Shown here in pieces: positions 8,121 through 17,400 of a stretch of DNA of 20,943 nucleotides. Both the position numbers and the translations under genes were made by a program. A model generated the notes under the pieces. It had not been told where the DNA came from. It did no database searches and was given only the letters and a program-made list of their open reading frames with translations. Each line of letters begins with the position of its first letter. Position 1 is the first letter of the stretch. The DNA is from Bacteroidota bacterium. GTDB taxonomy: Bacteria; Bacteroidota; Bacteroidia; Cytophagales; Cyclobacteriaceae. Location of the stretch: contig JAEYXN010000091.1 of assembly GCA_023431285.1 (NCBI GenBank), positions 1 through 20,943 on the forward strand, written 5' to 3'.

Positions 8121-9299
8121 ATGAGTATTTACACACGCCCGTCACGCATCGTTGTCACTTGCAACAAAAGACTGGCGCCTTATCTCTCCGAGGAAATCAC
8201 TGCTCTTGGATTCACACCGACAAGAGTTTTTCATACAGGCGTAGAACTGGAAGGATCGGTCAATGACTGTATCAAACTAAATCTCAGCTTGCGTTGTGCG
8301 AGTCAGGTGTTGTATTCGATCCGGAGCTTTTCAGCTAACGACCCCGATGAACTTTATCGTGCGATCTCGGAGATCGCGTGGGAGGAGATGATGTCGCCGG
8401 ACGGATACTTTTCTGTTACCAGCACTGTCGAGAATCCCAGTATCCGCACACCATTGTTTGCTAATGTGAAAGTAAAGGATGCTATCGTGGATCGTCTGCG
8501 ACAAATTCATTCTCGTCGACCGGATACGGGGCCTGAACTCGACAGGATGGTGATCAACCTGTATTGGAAGGATACGGATGCAGAGGTGTTCATTGATACT
8601 TCAGGCGAGACGCTTGCCAAGCATGGGTACAGGATGATTCCTGGAAAAGCACCAATGCTGGAGGCACTCGCTGCTGCAACCATTTATGCATCAAAGTGGG
8701 ACCGTAAGTCGCCATTCATTAATCCGATGTGCGGGTCGTCAACTCTGGCAATTGAGGCTGCGATGATTGCGACTAATCGCGTTCCCGGTCTTCTTCGCGA
8801 GAACTATGCGTTCATGCATTTTATCGGGTATGATGATATAATTTACAAGGCGGAGCTGCGTCGTATTCGTGAGCAGATCCATGAGCAACCAGAACTGATC
8901 ATCGCTGCGACGGATATTCGTCAGGACGCCATCGACATTTCGAAGGTGAATGCTGAGATCGCCGGGGTCGATCATATGATTCATTTTGGTACCGGGGACT
9001 TTGCAAACACAAATGTTCCCGCCGAGGGAGGAGGAGTTGTTTTTTTTAATCCGGAGTATGGTGAACGCCTTGGAGATGCAACGGAACTGGAGGGCACCTA
9101 TGCGCGTGTCGGTGACTTCCTGAAGCAGAAGTGCCGCGGTTATCTTGGATACATCTTCACTGGCAATCCCGATCTCGCCAAGAAGATCGGTCTGAAGGCA
9201 AGTCGCCGGATAGAGTTCTACAATGCTAAAATCGATTGCAGGTTATTGGAGTATGAACTCTACGCGGGTACACGAAGAAAGGATGCTGAGCCGGCGTGA
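8121..9299 (+). CDS. THUMP-domain class I SAM-dependent RNA methyltransferase, RlmL-like
   Basis: 392 residues from the ATG at 8121 (a TTG at 8115 would add two). A ferredoxin-like/THUMP region occupies about residues 1-165. The linker HGYRMIPGKAPMLEALAAA (168-186) is typical of the 23S rRNA N2-guanine methyltransferase group (RlmL N-terminal half, m2G2445 in E. coli). Two catalytic motifs depart from the usual form. The SAM loop reads NPMCGSST (201-208) instead of D-P-x-C-G-S-G-T, and the target-base motif reads NPEY (310-313) instead of NPPY, followed by the usual GERLG. It lacks the C-terminal RlmK domain seen in E. coli. It is probably cotranscribed with birA. RNA methyltransferase is secure as a family; exact target and full activity are inference. 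Confidence 0.88.
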   Translation: MSIYTRPSRIVVTCNKRLAPYLSEEITALGFTPTRVFHTGVELEGSVNDCIKLNLSLRCASQVLYSIRSFSANDPDELYRAISEIAWEEMMSPDGYFSVTSTVENPSIRTPLFANVKVKDAIVDRLRQIHSRRPDTGPELDRMVINLYWKDTDAEVFIDTSGETLAKHGYRMIPGKAPMLEALAAATIYASKWDRKSPFINPMCGSSTLAIEAAMIATNRVPGLLRENYAFMHFIGYDDIIYKAELRRIREQIHEQPELIIAATDIRQDAIDISKVNAEIAGVDHMIHFGTGDFANTNVPAEGGGVVFFNPEYGERLGDATELEGTYARVGDFLKQKCRGYLGYIFTGNPDLAKKIGLKASRRIEFYNAKIDCRLLEYELYAGTRRKDAEPA

Positions 9300-9367
9300 T
9301 GGCGATGCACAATGAAATGGAAGCGGTGATGAGAGAATTGTATTTGATGAACTGATCACGTCGTGAC

Positions 9368-10252
9368 CTAGTGCTTAGGTTGGCGACGGGTGGGTTTGAT
9401 CATCATTTGTTTCTTGGGATGAAATTTCTTCTTCCCTTTGAGATTCTTTTCACGGTCGCGGTCACTCTTATCGAAATCAAGGAAGCGAGCTACGCCGATA
9501 CTTACCTGTGCAAATAGTTCTGAGCGGTTTCCCGGAAGTTCATAAACACTCTCGTATTGTTTGATGCGTTTCTTGTAGTCGCTGTTTCGGGGATCGGTGA
9601 AACCATAGTGAACTTTCACGTCGAAGGTCAACCGCCACTTCTCGGTGACATTCCAGTCGGAAGTGAGACCTATCCCGGCAAAGAGTTGAAGAGGTTTATA
9701 ATCACTTTTCTCTGAGATCTCAAGCTTTGTTGCGGGGGAGACTACGCCATCGTATTCCAGCATATAGGGAGGCTGAGGAAGCAAAGGGAAAGTCTGGCTT
9801 GGAAACTTAAGCTTTGTATAATCATGTGTAAGAACGTCAGAGGCGCCGTATAGATACCCGATGCCTCCGGTTGCCACTGCGCTTACGCGGAAAATGGAGA
9901 GGTCGATCAGGTGAAGTTTGAATGTGAGCGGGAGGATTACATAATTCAGGTCGATGTCTCGTTTGCCGTCCTGTCCTCCGGAGGTGTTTACAACATAATA
10001 ATCCTGACCAAGCGTAAACACACCGGGGCTGATTTGAAACCCGACGTTTTCATAGTCCATTGTAAACTGCAGTCCAACAGGCTGGGCTTTCACATTGTAC
10101 CTCGACTTGTATCTTGGATCTTTGTCCATACCACCATTCAGTGAGTAGGGCACGGTCATCCCGCCATAAATGCCAACTGCCACGGAATGTTGCTGCCCGA
10201 AGGTGCGAATGCCGTAAGAGGTCAGTAGTAAGACAAAAAATAACCTTAACAT
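9368..10252 (-). CDS. Outer-membrane beta-barrel protein with basic C-terminal tail
   Basis: 294 residues with a signal peptide at 1-19 (cleavage TFG|QQ). Alternating hydrophobic strands resemble the small Bacteroidota outer-membrane barrel families (PorT or OMP_b-brl type): VAVGIYGGMTVPYS, VGLQFTMDYENVGFQISPG, YVILPLTFKLHLI, LQLFAGIGL, WRLTFDVKVHYGF and ELFAQVSIGVARFLDF. The barrel seems to end near residue 260. An unusual ~30-residue Lys/Arg-rich tail follows instead of a terminal aromatic residue. It may bind LPS, peptidoglycan or nucleic acid, or simply be periplasmic (inference). The gene converges with the methyltransferase gene and diverges from the LTA-synthase-like gene. No specific cargo or partner can be named. 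Confidence 0.83.
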   Translation of the reverse strand: MLRLFFVLLLTSYGIRTFGQQHSVAVGIYGGMTVPYSLNGGMDKDPRYKSRYNVKAQPVGLQFTMDYENVGFQISPGVFTLGQDYYVVNTSGGQDGKRDIDLNYVILPLTFKLHLIDLSIFRVSAVATGGIGYLYGASDVLTHDYTKLKFPSQTFPLLPQPPYMLEYDGVVSPATKLEISEKSDYKPLQLFAGIGLTSDWNVTEKWRLTFDVKVHYGFTDPRNSDYKKRIKQYESVYELPGNRSELFAQVSIGVARFLDFDKSDRDREKNLKGKKKFHPKKQMMIKPTRRQPKH

Positions 10253-10386
10253 GGGTTCGGAAAAAGTCCACCCAAATTAATCAATTAAGAGAGAACTCTT
10301 GCCATGTAGGCCGCTTGACGTCTATTTCGGCGGTCAAAGGCTAATAGAAACTTTGAATTTTTGGCGTAATTCGCCCCTTTATTGCA

Positions 10387-12351
10387 ATGATGACGAATAG
10401 ACTAAGGGGGTGGTTTGACGGTGTTCACTGGAGGAACAACATTTACGTTGCCCTGCTGCTCCGGCTGGGGCTGGTCATGATTCTTTTGACGCTTTGCCGG
10501 GCTGGCTTTTACTTCTACAACAGGACCTTTTTTCCTGATGTTCATGCTGGTATTCTGGTCTTTTTGCTTTGGGGAGGCCTGGTATTCGACCTGGTAACAA
10601 TGTTGTATTTCAACATGTTGTACATTCTGCTGATGCTGGTGCCCCTGGATTTCAGATTCACCAGCGGTTTTAAGACCTCGCTCAAGTATCTTTTCTTTTT
10701 CACCAATGGCCTTGCAATCGCGGCTAATGTGATTGATTTTATCTATTACCGGTTTACGCTTCGCCGGACTACCGCTGATGTGTTTCAGCAATTCGAGAAC
10801 GAAACCAACATGGGTGGTTTGTGGCTCAAGTTTTTCGTGGACTACTGGTACGCCGCGCTGTTTTTTATTCTGTTGGTGCTGGTGATGATTGCTCTTTACA
10901 ACAGGGTAACGTACACAGGCCCGCAGATGAAGAACAGGGTGGCTTATTATGTCGCCGGGATTATTTCCATTCCATTGGTAGCATACCTGATGGTCGGGGG
11001 AATCCGCGGTGGATTCCGTCATAGCACCCGCCCTATCACACTGAGCAATGCCGGAGAGTATGTGAAGAACCCGAGGCATGCGAGCATTGTACTGAATACT
11101 CCATTCGCGATTATCCGCACAATTGGAAAGACCAAGGTGCAGAAGGTAAATTACTTTTCTGCAGAGGAGGTTGAGTCTGTTTATACTCCCGTATATTATC
11201 CTTCTGATACCGTTAATTTCAAGCCACGGAATGTAGTCGTGCTTATCCTCGAAAGCTTTTCAAAGGAATTCTTTGGCTTCTACAACAAGGATAAGAACAA
11301 CGGTACCTATACGGGTTATACACCTTTTCTGGATTCGCTCATCGGGCATAGTAAAACGTTTCGATATTCTTTCGCCAATGGCCGTAAGTCTATAGATGGT
11401 TTACCATCGGTGGTAAGCAGCATCCCATCTCTTGGTGTTCCATACTTTCTTTCTCCGTACTCTGGAAACAGGATTAATAGTTTCGCTTCCCTGTTGAAGA
11501 AGAAAGGGTACCACTCTTCATTTTTTCATGGTGCACCGAATGGGTCGATGGGCTTTAAAGCATTCATGAACATGGCAGGTGTCGATGAGTACTATGGAAT
11601 GGACGAGTATGCAAACGACGCGGACTTTGACGGACTCTGGGGAATATGGGATGAGAAGTTTCTCAGTTTCTACGCCGATAAACTCAATACGTTTGAGGAG
11701 CCGTTTTTTTCTTCGTTCTTTTCAGTATCGTCGCACCATCCATTCAGGGTTCCGCGGGAATATGAAGATAAATTCAAAGGCGGACCACTGGTGATACATC
11801 GTTGTATTCAGTACACCGATTACAGTCTGAAGAAATTCTTCGAGAAGGTGAGAACAATGCCATGGTATGACAACACGCTATTCGTCATCACGGCGGATCA
11901 TACTTCTTCGGAGATTGAATTCGCTGAGACAAAAACGACGGTGGGGCTTTACTCTGTGCCCGTGATCTTTTTTACGCCGGACGGGTCGCTAAAAGGTTTT
12001 GATAATTCATTGATACAGCAGATTGACATCCTTCCCACTGTGATGGGATATCTGAAGTTTGATGAGCCATATGTGGCCTTCGGACGGGATGCTCTTGATG
12101 ATAGTGATGACCAATTCGCATTGTTCTATGCTGATCAGAACTATCAATTTTGTGAGGGAGAGTTCCTGCTGCAGTTTAATGGAACAAAGACGATCGCGCT
12201 TTATAATTACGTTGCTGACCCGTTGTTGAAAGAGAACATCATGGCGGATAACCAGGCTATTGTCGATGCGATGGAAAAGAAAGTAAAAGCTGTTATTCAG
12301 CAGTACAACAACAGGATGATTGACGACAATCTTGTTGTGTCAGAACATTGA
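10387..12351 (+). CDS. Membrane-anchored LTA synthase/sulfatase-family transferase
   Basis: 654 residues. The N-terminal third has about five membrane helices (~20-42, 54-85, 99-122, 150-171, 185-205). It is followed by a periplasmic alkaline-phosphatase-superfamily domain. Metal and catalytic residues can be placed by analogy with LtaS: E289 in LILESFSKE, probable nucleophile S335 in GRKSIDGLP (LtaS has Thr), histidines in SSHHPF (450-451) and D504-H505 in TADHTS. Family members move phosphoglycerol or phosphoethanolamine headgroups, or act as phosphatases. Gram-negative Bacteroidota have no lipoteichoic acid, so the acceptor is probably a lipid, glycan or lipid A (inference). Two adjacent ATG codons (10387 and 10390) compete as start. 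It is divergent from the barrel gene. Confidence 0.88.
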   Translation: MMTNRLRGWFDGVHWRNNIYVALLLRLGLVMILLTLCRAGFYFYNRTFFPDVHAGILVFLLWGGLVFDLVTMLYFNMLYILLMLVPLDFRFTSGFKTSLKYLFFFTNGLAIAANVIDFIYYRFTLRRTTADVFQQFENETNMGGLWLKFFVDYWYAALFFILLVLVMIALYNRVTYTGPQMKNRVAYYVAGIISIPLVAYLMVGGIRGGFRHSTRPITLSNAGEYVKNPRHASIVLNTPFAIIRTIGKTKVQKVNYFSAEEVESVYTPVYYPSDTVNFKPRNVVVLILESFSKEFFGFYNKDKNNGTYTGYTPFLDSLIGHSKTFRYSFANGRKSIDGLPSVVSSIPSLGVPYFLSPYSGNRINSFASLLKKKGYHSSFFHGAPNGSMGFKAFMNMAGVDEYYGMDEYANDADFDGLWGIWDEKFLSFYADKLNTFEEPFFSSFFSVSSHHPFRVPREYEDKFKGGPLVIHRCIQYTDYSLKKFFEKVRTMPWYDNTLFVITADHTSSEIEFAETKTTVGLYSVPVIFFTPDGSLKGFDNSLIQQIDILPTVMGYLKFDEPYVAFGRDALDDSDDQFALFYADQNYQFCEGEFLLQFNGTKTIALYNYVADPLLKENIMADNQAIVDAMEKKVKAVIQQYNNRMIDDNLVVSEH

Positions 12352-12373
12352 TTGCCTGGTGATCCAGGCAATC
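12350..12373. terminator. Hairpin between convergent genes, probably a bidirectional terminator
   Basis: A perfect 10-bp inverted repeat GATTGCCTGG / CCAGGCAATC has a 4-base loop and overlaps the stop of the transferase gene. It lies 17 bases beyond the yebC stop at 12391. No long T tract is present on either strand, so efficiency is uncertain. Confidence 0.65.
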
Positions 12374-12390
12374 ATTAATGATATTGGACA

Positions 12391-13098
12391 CTATGCGAGG
12401 TTGTGATAAACCTGTTGAACGTCATCGTCGCTTTCCAGGACTTCGATTAATTTGAAGACCTCGTCCTGCTGTTCTTCAGTGAGTTCTTTCGTCATTGTCG
12501 GAGTGTATTGGATCTCTGAGCTTTTTGCTTCGAGGTTCCGGTTTTCAAGGAATTTCTGCATGTGGCCGAACTCAGTGAATTTGGTGTAGATAACAATTTC
12601 CTCTTCATTCTGCTCTATATCTTCTGCGCCGCCGTCGATGAGATCCAGTTCGAGTTCCTCGAGGTCGAGTTTGCCTGGCTCGAATTTAAAGACGCCGCGA
12701 CGTTCGAAGAGAAAAGCCACTGACCCTGAGTTGCCCATGCTGCCGCCATTCTTTGCGAAATGCAGGCGCACATTCGCAACGGTGCGGGTGGGGTTATCAG
12801 TGGCACACTCTACAATGACGGGTATTCCATGCGGACCGTATCCTTCGTAGGTCACCTCCTGAAAATCTTTTTCCTCCTTAGACGATGCCCGGCGGATGGC
12901 CGCTTCTACGCGATCCTTCGGCATGTTCACGCCTTTCGCATTCTGAATGGCGAGACGCAGTTTCGGGTTATTCTCGGGGATAGGGCCGCCTTGCTTAACA
13001 GCAATTGAAATCTCTTTTCCGATCCGTGTGAAGGCTTTTGCCATCCGGTCGAAGCGTGCAAACATCTTATGTTTACGTTTTTCAAAAATACGGCCCAT
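12391..13098 (-). CDS. yebC: YebC/PmpR family protein (TACO1-like)
   Basis: 235 residues. The N-terminal helical part (FDRMAKAFTRIGKEI, NPKLRLAIQNAKGVNMPKD, VEAAIRRA) and the two alpha/beta domains (YEGYGPHGIPVIVE, TDNPTRTVANVR, KNGGSMGNSGSVAFLF) are typical of the family. The family was long annotated as a transcription regulator. Work on mitochondrial TACO1 and bacterial homologues points to a role in translation of difficult sequences such as proline stretches. The MGRIFEKRKHKMF start fits the Bacteroidota form. The C-terminal third is rich in Glu and Asp. The gene has a good promoter candidate 22 bases upstream and ends near a shared hairpin. Assignment is secure; the molecular role is from the family only. 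Confidence 0.95.
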   Translation of the reverse strand: MGRIFEKRKHKMFARFDRMAKAFTRIGKEISIAVKQGGPIPENNPKLRLAIQNAKGVNMPKDRVEAAIRRASSKEEKDFQEVTYEGYGPHGIPVIVECATDNPTRTVANVRLHFAKNGGSMGNSGSVAFLFERRGVFKFEPGKLDLEELELDLIDGGAEDIEQNEEEIVIYTKFTEFGHMQKFLENRNLEAKSSEIQYTPTMTKELTEEQQDEVFKLIEVLESDDDVQQVYHNLA

Positions 13099-13120
13099 AG
13101 AAACAATATTTAGTCGCGTG

Positions 13121-13151
13121 CAAAATTAGAGGAGATCGGGAATTAAGCAAG
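13121..13151 (-). promoter_or_regulatory. Bacteroidota-type promoter of yebC
   Basis: On the minus strand, CTTG (13151-13148), a 19-base spacer, then TAATTTTG (13128-13121). This is close to the consensus TTTG-N19-TAnnTTTG. The -7 box ends 22 bases before the ATG. Confidence 0.6.
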
Positions 13152-13173
13152 GATGAACCAAAATCCGGAGGAC

Positions 13174-14355
13174 TTACCTCGGAGTCCATTCGGCGCGGCG
13201 GGCTTTTTCCCAAGTGACATTCTGTTTTCTGCGCATCAGACGAATAAAACCCGCATATACAGCTGCGTTCATCACGGTGAAATAATACGGGACAAAAAAG
13301 CCCTTTATGGCAATGCGTTTGTCGCGAAGGACGTATCCTACAAGTGCAAGGAGGTAAAAACCAGTCTGAGCGGCAAACAGAAGCTGATAAACCGGGATGC
13401 CCTTCGAAGCCAGAAAGAGATTTGAGAGGAAAATGAGTGGCAATGCAAGAGGAGCGAGGGTCCAGCGGAGCACGCGATGGGATACGTATTGAAAAGTAAC
13501 AATACCGTAGCGGAAAGGATTCAGAATGTAAGCCAGCCTCCACATCGCCTGGAACGCGCCGGCACAAATGCGGACTTTTCGTTTCCACTCTTCCTCCACT
13601 GAAACGGAAGCTGTTTCGATGGCATATGCATTAGGTTCATAGAGGAATCTGTATCCGCGCGACACGATGCGCATGGAGAGGTAGAAATCCTCGATGATCA
13701 TATTCTCGTCAGGAGGCTCATACAGAGCAGTTCTTATTGAAAAAAGTTCTCCTGCGGCGCCTACTATTGAATGAACTTCGGCATCCATTTGTTTCAGCAG
13801 CGATTCATATTTCCAGTAGATGCCTTCACCAGAACCGGACGCATTATCAGCTTCAACGGAAACAATTCTTTTTTCTCCGGCAATGCCTCCTACCCGTGGG
13901 ATGTCATAATGGCGCACCATTTTGCGGATAGCGTCTGCGTTGAGGATTGTGTTGGCATCTGTAAAAACGGTCACTGGCGTCTGAACGTACTGCATCACTC
14001 TGTTTACCGCGTGAATCTTTCCCTTTCTTTCCGGTTCGTGATAATGCCGTACCTGAGGGTAGGATCGAACGATTTCAGCACTGCGATCTGTAGAGCCATC
14101 TGTGACGAAGATAAATCTCAGTTTTTCTTTTGGATAGTCGAGGTTTAGCGTATTCTCGAGCTTGGCGCGAAGGATAGATTCTTCATTGTAGGCAGCGACA
14201 ACGACGGTAACCGGGGGAAGAATTTGAAACGAAGCAGGCGGGGAGGTTTTTCGGGATTTCCTTTTGACGAAAACCATCAGGCCGAGAATCACGCCATATC
14301 CGATATAGGTGTAGAATACCACACACAACCCAGTCCAGAGAATGTACGATGCCAT
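13174..14355 (-). CDS. Membrane glycosyltransferase family 2 (processive type)
   Basis: 393 residues from the ATG at 14355. One N-terminal membrane helix (~5-30), a GT-A catalytic domain and about three C-terminal helices (~290-318, 322-343, 350-372) resemble polysaccharide synthases of the cellulose, hyaluronan and PgaC groups. Motifs: VVAAYNEE (52-59), VTDGSTD (84-90), FTDANT (131-136, the D-x-D/N metal site) and IEDFYLSMRI (221-230, catalytic base D223). The usual QxxRW is replaced by KRKVRICAGA (258-267), as in several related subfamilies. A TTG at 14398-14400 would add 15 residues, but it overlaps the likely -33 box. The sugar and acceptor are unknown. It is divergent from the giant repeat gene, with 104 bp between start codons, so a link to surface glycans or glycosylation is possible but unproven. 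Confidence 0.9.
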   Translation of the reverse strand: MASYILWTGLCVVFYTYIGYGVILGLMVFVKRKSRKTSPPASFQILPPVTVVVAAYNEESILRAKLENTLNLDYPKEKLRFIFVTDGSTDRSAEIVRSYPQVRHYHEPERKGKIHAVNRVMQYVQTPVTVFTDANTILNADAIRKMVRHYDIPRVGGIAGEKRIVSVEADNASGSGEGIYWKYESLLKQMDAEVHSIVGAAGELFSIRTALYEPPDENMIIEDFYLSMRIVSRGYRFLYEPNAYAIETASVSVEEEWKRKVRICAGAFQAMWRLAYILNPFRYGIVTFQYVSHRVLRWTLAPLALPLIFLSNLFLASKGIPVYQLLFAAQTGFYLLALVGYVLRDKRIAIKGFFVPYYFTVMNAAVYAGFIRLMRRKQNVTWEKARRAEWTPR

Positions 14356-14369
14356 TAGGGAAGAATGGC

Positions 14370-14400
14370 CAAAAATAATGGGATGGGGGCTAGTTACCAA
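14370..14400 (-). promoter_or_regulatory. Candidate promoter of the glycosyltransferase
   Basis: On the minus strand, TTG (14400-14398), a 20-base spacer, then TATTTTTG (14377-14370), matching TAnnTTTG. It supports the start at 14355 with a very short leader. Confidence 0.5.
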
Positions 14401-14432
14401 TAAAATGTAACGCGGATTTACGTCGGATATCC

Positions 14433-14440
14433 TATTTTTG
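14433..14440 (+). promoter_or_regulatory. Candidate -7 box of the giant repeat gene
   Basis: TATTTTTG matches TAnnTTTG and ends 19 bases before the ATG at 14460. No clear -33 element was found at the expected distance. Confidence 0.35.
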
Positions 14441-14459
14441 CCAGTCTATAGTTGTCCCT

Positions 14460-17400
14460 ATGCTGATTCTTTTCCGGGCTATTGTCATTGCAGGCATCAT
14501 GATGCCGTTCCTGTCCTGGAGCCAGGTGATGGACGATATTGCCGCCACCGATGAGGATCAGCAGGTAATGTTGTCGGTAACGGACAATGACTCGTCTCCG
14601 GATGGGATCGACGTATCAACTGTTGACCTTGACCCGGGGACAGGGGGTCGCCAGACTACGGCTTCTGCTCCAGGCGGATCTTTCTCCGTCGACAACCTTG
14701 GCAACGTAACCTTCATTCCTGAAGATGATTTCTTCGGAAGCGCTGAGATTTTCTATTCAGTGCTGGATCTGCTTGGCAATGATGCCGGGACCGCTTCTAT
14801 AACTGTTAATATCAATTCAGTTAATGATGCTCCGATTGCCGTTGATGATGTGACATCCACTGATGCTCTCGTGCCCGTATCTTTTCCGGTGACCTCCAAT
14901 GACAACGACATCGACGGTACGATTGATCATTCGTCCGTGGATTTGAATCTACTCCTGGATGGGGTACAGAATTTCATGCTTACACTGCAGGGCACTTTTT
15001 CCGCTGATGCATCGGGTAATATCACTTATATGCCGGCGCTGCTTTTCTCCGGAGTGGCAAGCATTACTTATGTGGTGCTTGATAACGAAGGGCTTGCATC
15101 CAATCCTGCGACATTCTCTATCACGGTTAGCAACGCGGATCTTCCTCCAGTGGCTGCGGATGACGTGGCATCCACGAATGAGGATGAAAGTGTGGTGATC
15201 GAAGTGCTGAGTAATGATACAGATGATCATGGACTCGCAACCAATTCGGTAGACTTTGACCCTGTGACAGGGGGAATCCAGTCTTCGGCAAATACATCCC
15301 AGGGTACTTTCGTTGCCAATGCTGCAGGAGAGGTCACTTTTACACCGGTAGCGGATTATTTTGGTCTTGCGACGGTGAGTTACACTGTCAATGACAACGC
15401 CGGACAGACTTCGAACCCTGCTACAATCACTGTCACCGTAAACAGCGTCAACGTTGCACCCGTTGCTGTCGACGATGCAGCTTCGACGGATGAAAACGTA
15501 CCTGTGTTGATCAATGTCTTAAGCAACGATTCTGATCCTGATGGGTCGCTTGATCCGTCCAATGTGGATCTTGACGTCACAACGCCGGGAATTCAGAATA
15601 CAAATACAGTTGCAGGCGGAACGTATACTGTGGATGGATCGGGTCAGGTAAACTTCACACCACTTGCGGGGTTTACGGGCTCTTCTTCCGTTTCTTATAC
15701 TGTCCGCGATAACATGAGTGCTACGTCCAACGTAGCGACGATTACAGTGACCGTCAACGGAGTGAATGCGGCACCGACTGCAAATGACGACACTGCTAAT
15801 ACAAACGAAGACGAGGCAGTTAGTTTCAATATCCTGACGAATGACACAGATGATGTCGGTATCCAGGCCAATACAGTGGATCTGGATCCATCGGAGGGAG
15901 GAAGACAAACCTCTGTATCAAATGCTGCCGGGACTTTTTCGGTAAATAATTCAGGACTACTCACTTTTACGCCGGTCCTGAATTATCATGGCAGTACTTC
16001 CGTTCAGTATACCGTGGAGGATGCGGATGGGCTGGTGTCCAACATTGCTACGATCACTATCAATGTTGCCGATGTCAATGATCTTCCGGTTGCTGTGGCT
16101 GATAGTCCATCGACAAATGAAGATACTCCAGTCAACATCAGCATCCTTGCCAATGATTCTGACGTTGATGGAACGTTAAACCCTGCTACTGTTGATCTCG
16201 ATCCTTCTACTGGAGGAGTTCAATCCTCAATCACAGTTGAAGGCGGTACCTATTCTGTCAATGCTTCCGGAGTAGTGACATTTACGCCAACACCCAATTA
16301 TCATGGAAGTTCGTCAATCCAGTATAATGTCAGGGATGATGATGGCGGGCTGTCGAACACAGTTTCGATTACGGTCACCATTGCATCTGTGAATGATAAT
16401 CCTGTCGCCGTCAATGATGCTGCCTCTACGGATGAAGGAGCACCGGTGACATTCAACGTTGTCGCTAACGACACAGATGATGGCTCTGTGAATGCTGCTA
16501 CTGTAGACCTTGATCCGTCTTCACCGGGGATACAGTCAACGTTCACACATGCCTCCGGAACATTTGTCGTAAACTCGACCGGCGATGTTACGTTCACACC
16601 GGCGCTGAATTTCAATGGCACCGTTGTGATCAATTATACTGTTAATGATAACATCGGGGCCACTTCAAATATTGCGACCATTACGGTATCGGTGAGCGGT
16701 GTCAATGCTCCGCCTGTTGCCGTGAACGATGCAGCGTCTACAGACGAGGATGTTCCTGTAAGCTTTAATATTCTCACGAACGATACGGATGACCTGGCCC
16801 TTGCACCGGCCACCGTCGATCTGGATCCTTCTACACCCGGAAGGCAGACCACGATGTCGAGCACCGGTGGAACGTTCTCGGTAAACAATGCAGGGCTTGT
16901 GACCTTTACGCCTGCAGAGAACCTCCATGGCAATACGTCCATTCAATATACTGTGTCTGACACTGAAGGCAGTGTTTCGAATGTTGCGACTATTACTGTC
17001 AATGTTGCGGACATCAATGATCTTCCAGTCGCAGTCGCGGATGCTGCCACAACAAGTGAAGACACTCCGGTACCTATTATGATCCTTGCAAATGACAGTG
17101 ATGTGGATGGTACAATCAATCCTGCGTCGGTTGACCTTGATGTTTCAACTGCCGGTATTCAAAACACCATAACCATTGCGGGTGGAACTTACACAGTCAG
17201 CGCAGCGGGAGTAGTTACGTTTACTCCGGCGGTTAATTTCAATGGAGTGGCATCCATACAATATAATGTTCGCGATGATGATGGCGGGGTTTCCAACAAT
17301 GCAACAATAACAATTACAGTATCCGGATCGAACGATGCGCCAGTTGCAGTAAATGATGCAGCTACTACGAATGAGGATACGCCGGTGACCATTAGTATTC

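Noticed and set aside
9299..9355. 18-codon ORF (ATGGCGATG...) overlapping the methyltransferase stop as TGATG
   Set aside because: Too short, no recognisable pattern, and probably chance, although the overlap resembles translational coupling.
10287..10300. AAGAG-AGAA-CTCTT inverted repeat upstream of the transferase gene
   Set aside because: Five-bp stem with no supporting promoter or operator context.
10402..11079. Minus-strand open frame of 225 codons
   Set aside because: Antisense to the transferase gene; its His/Gln-rich text mirrors hydrophobic codons on the coding strand.
13082..13588. Minus-strand open frame of 168 codons overlapping the glycosyltransferase and the yebC promoter
   Set aside because: Out of frame with the well-supported glycosyltransferase and yebC; Cys/Ser/Arg-rich with no family signal.
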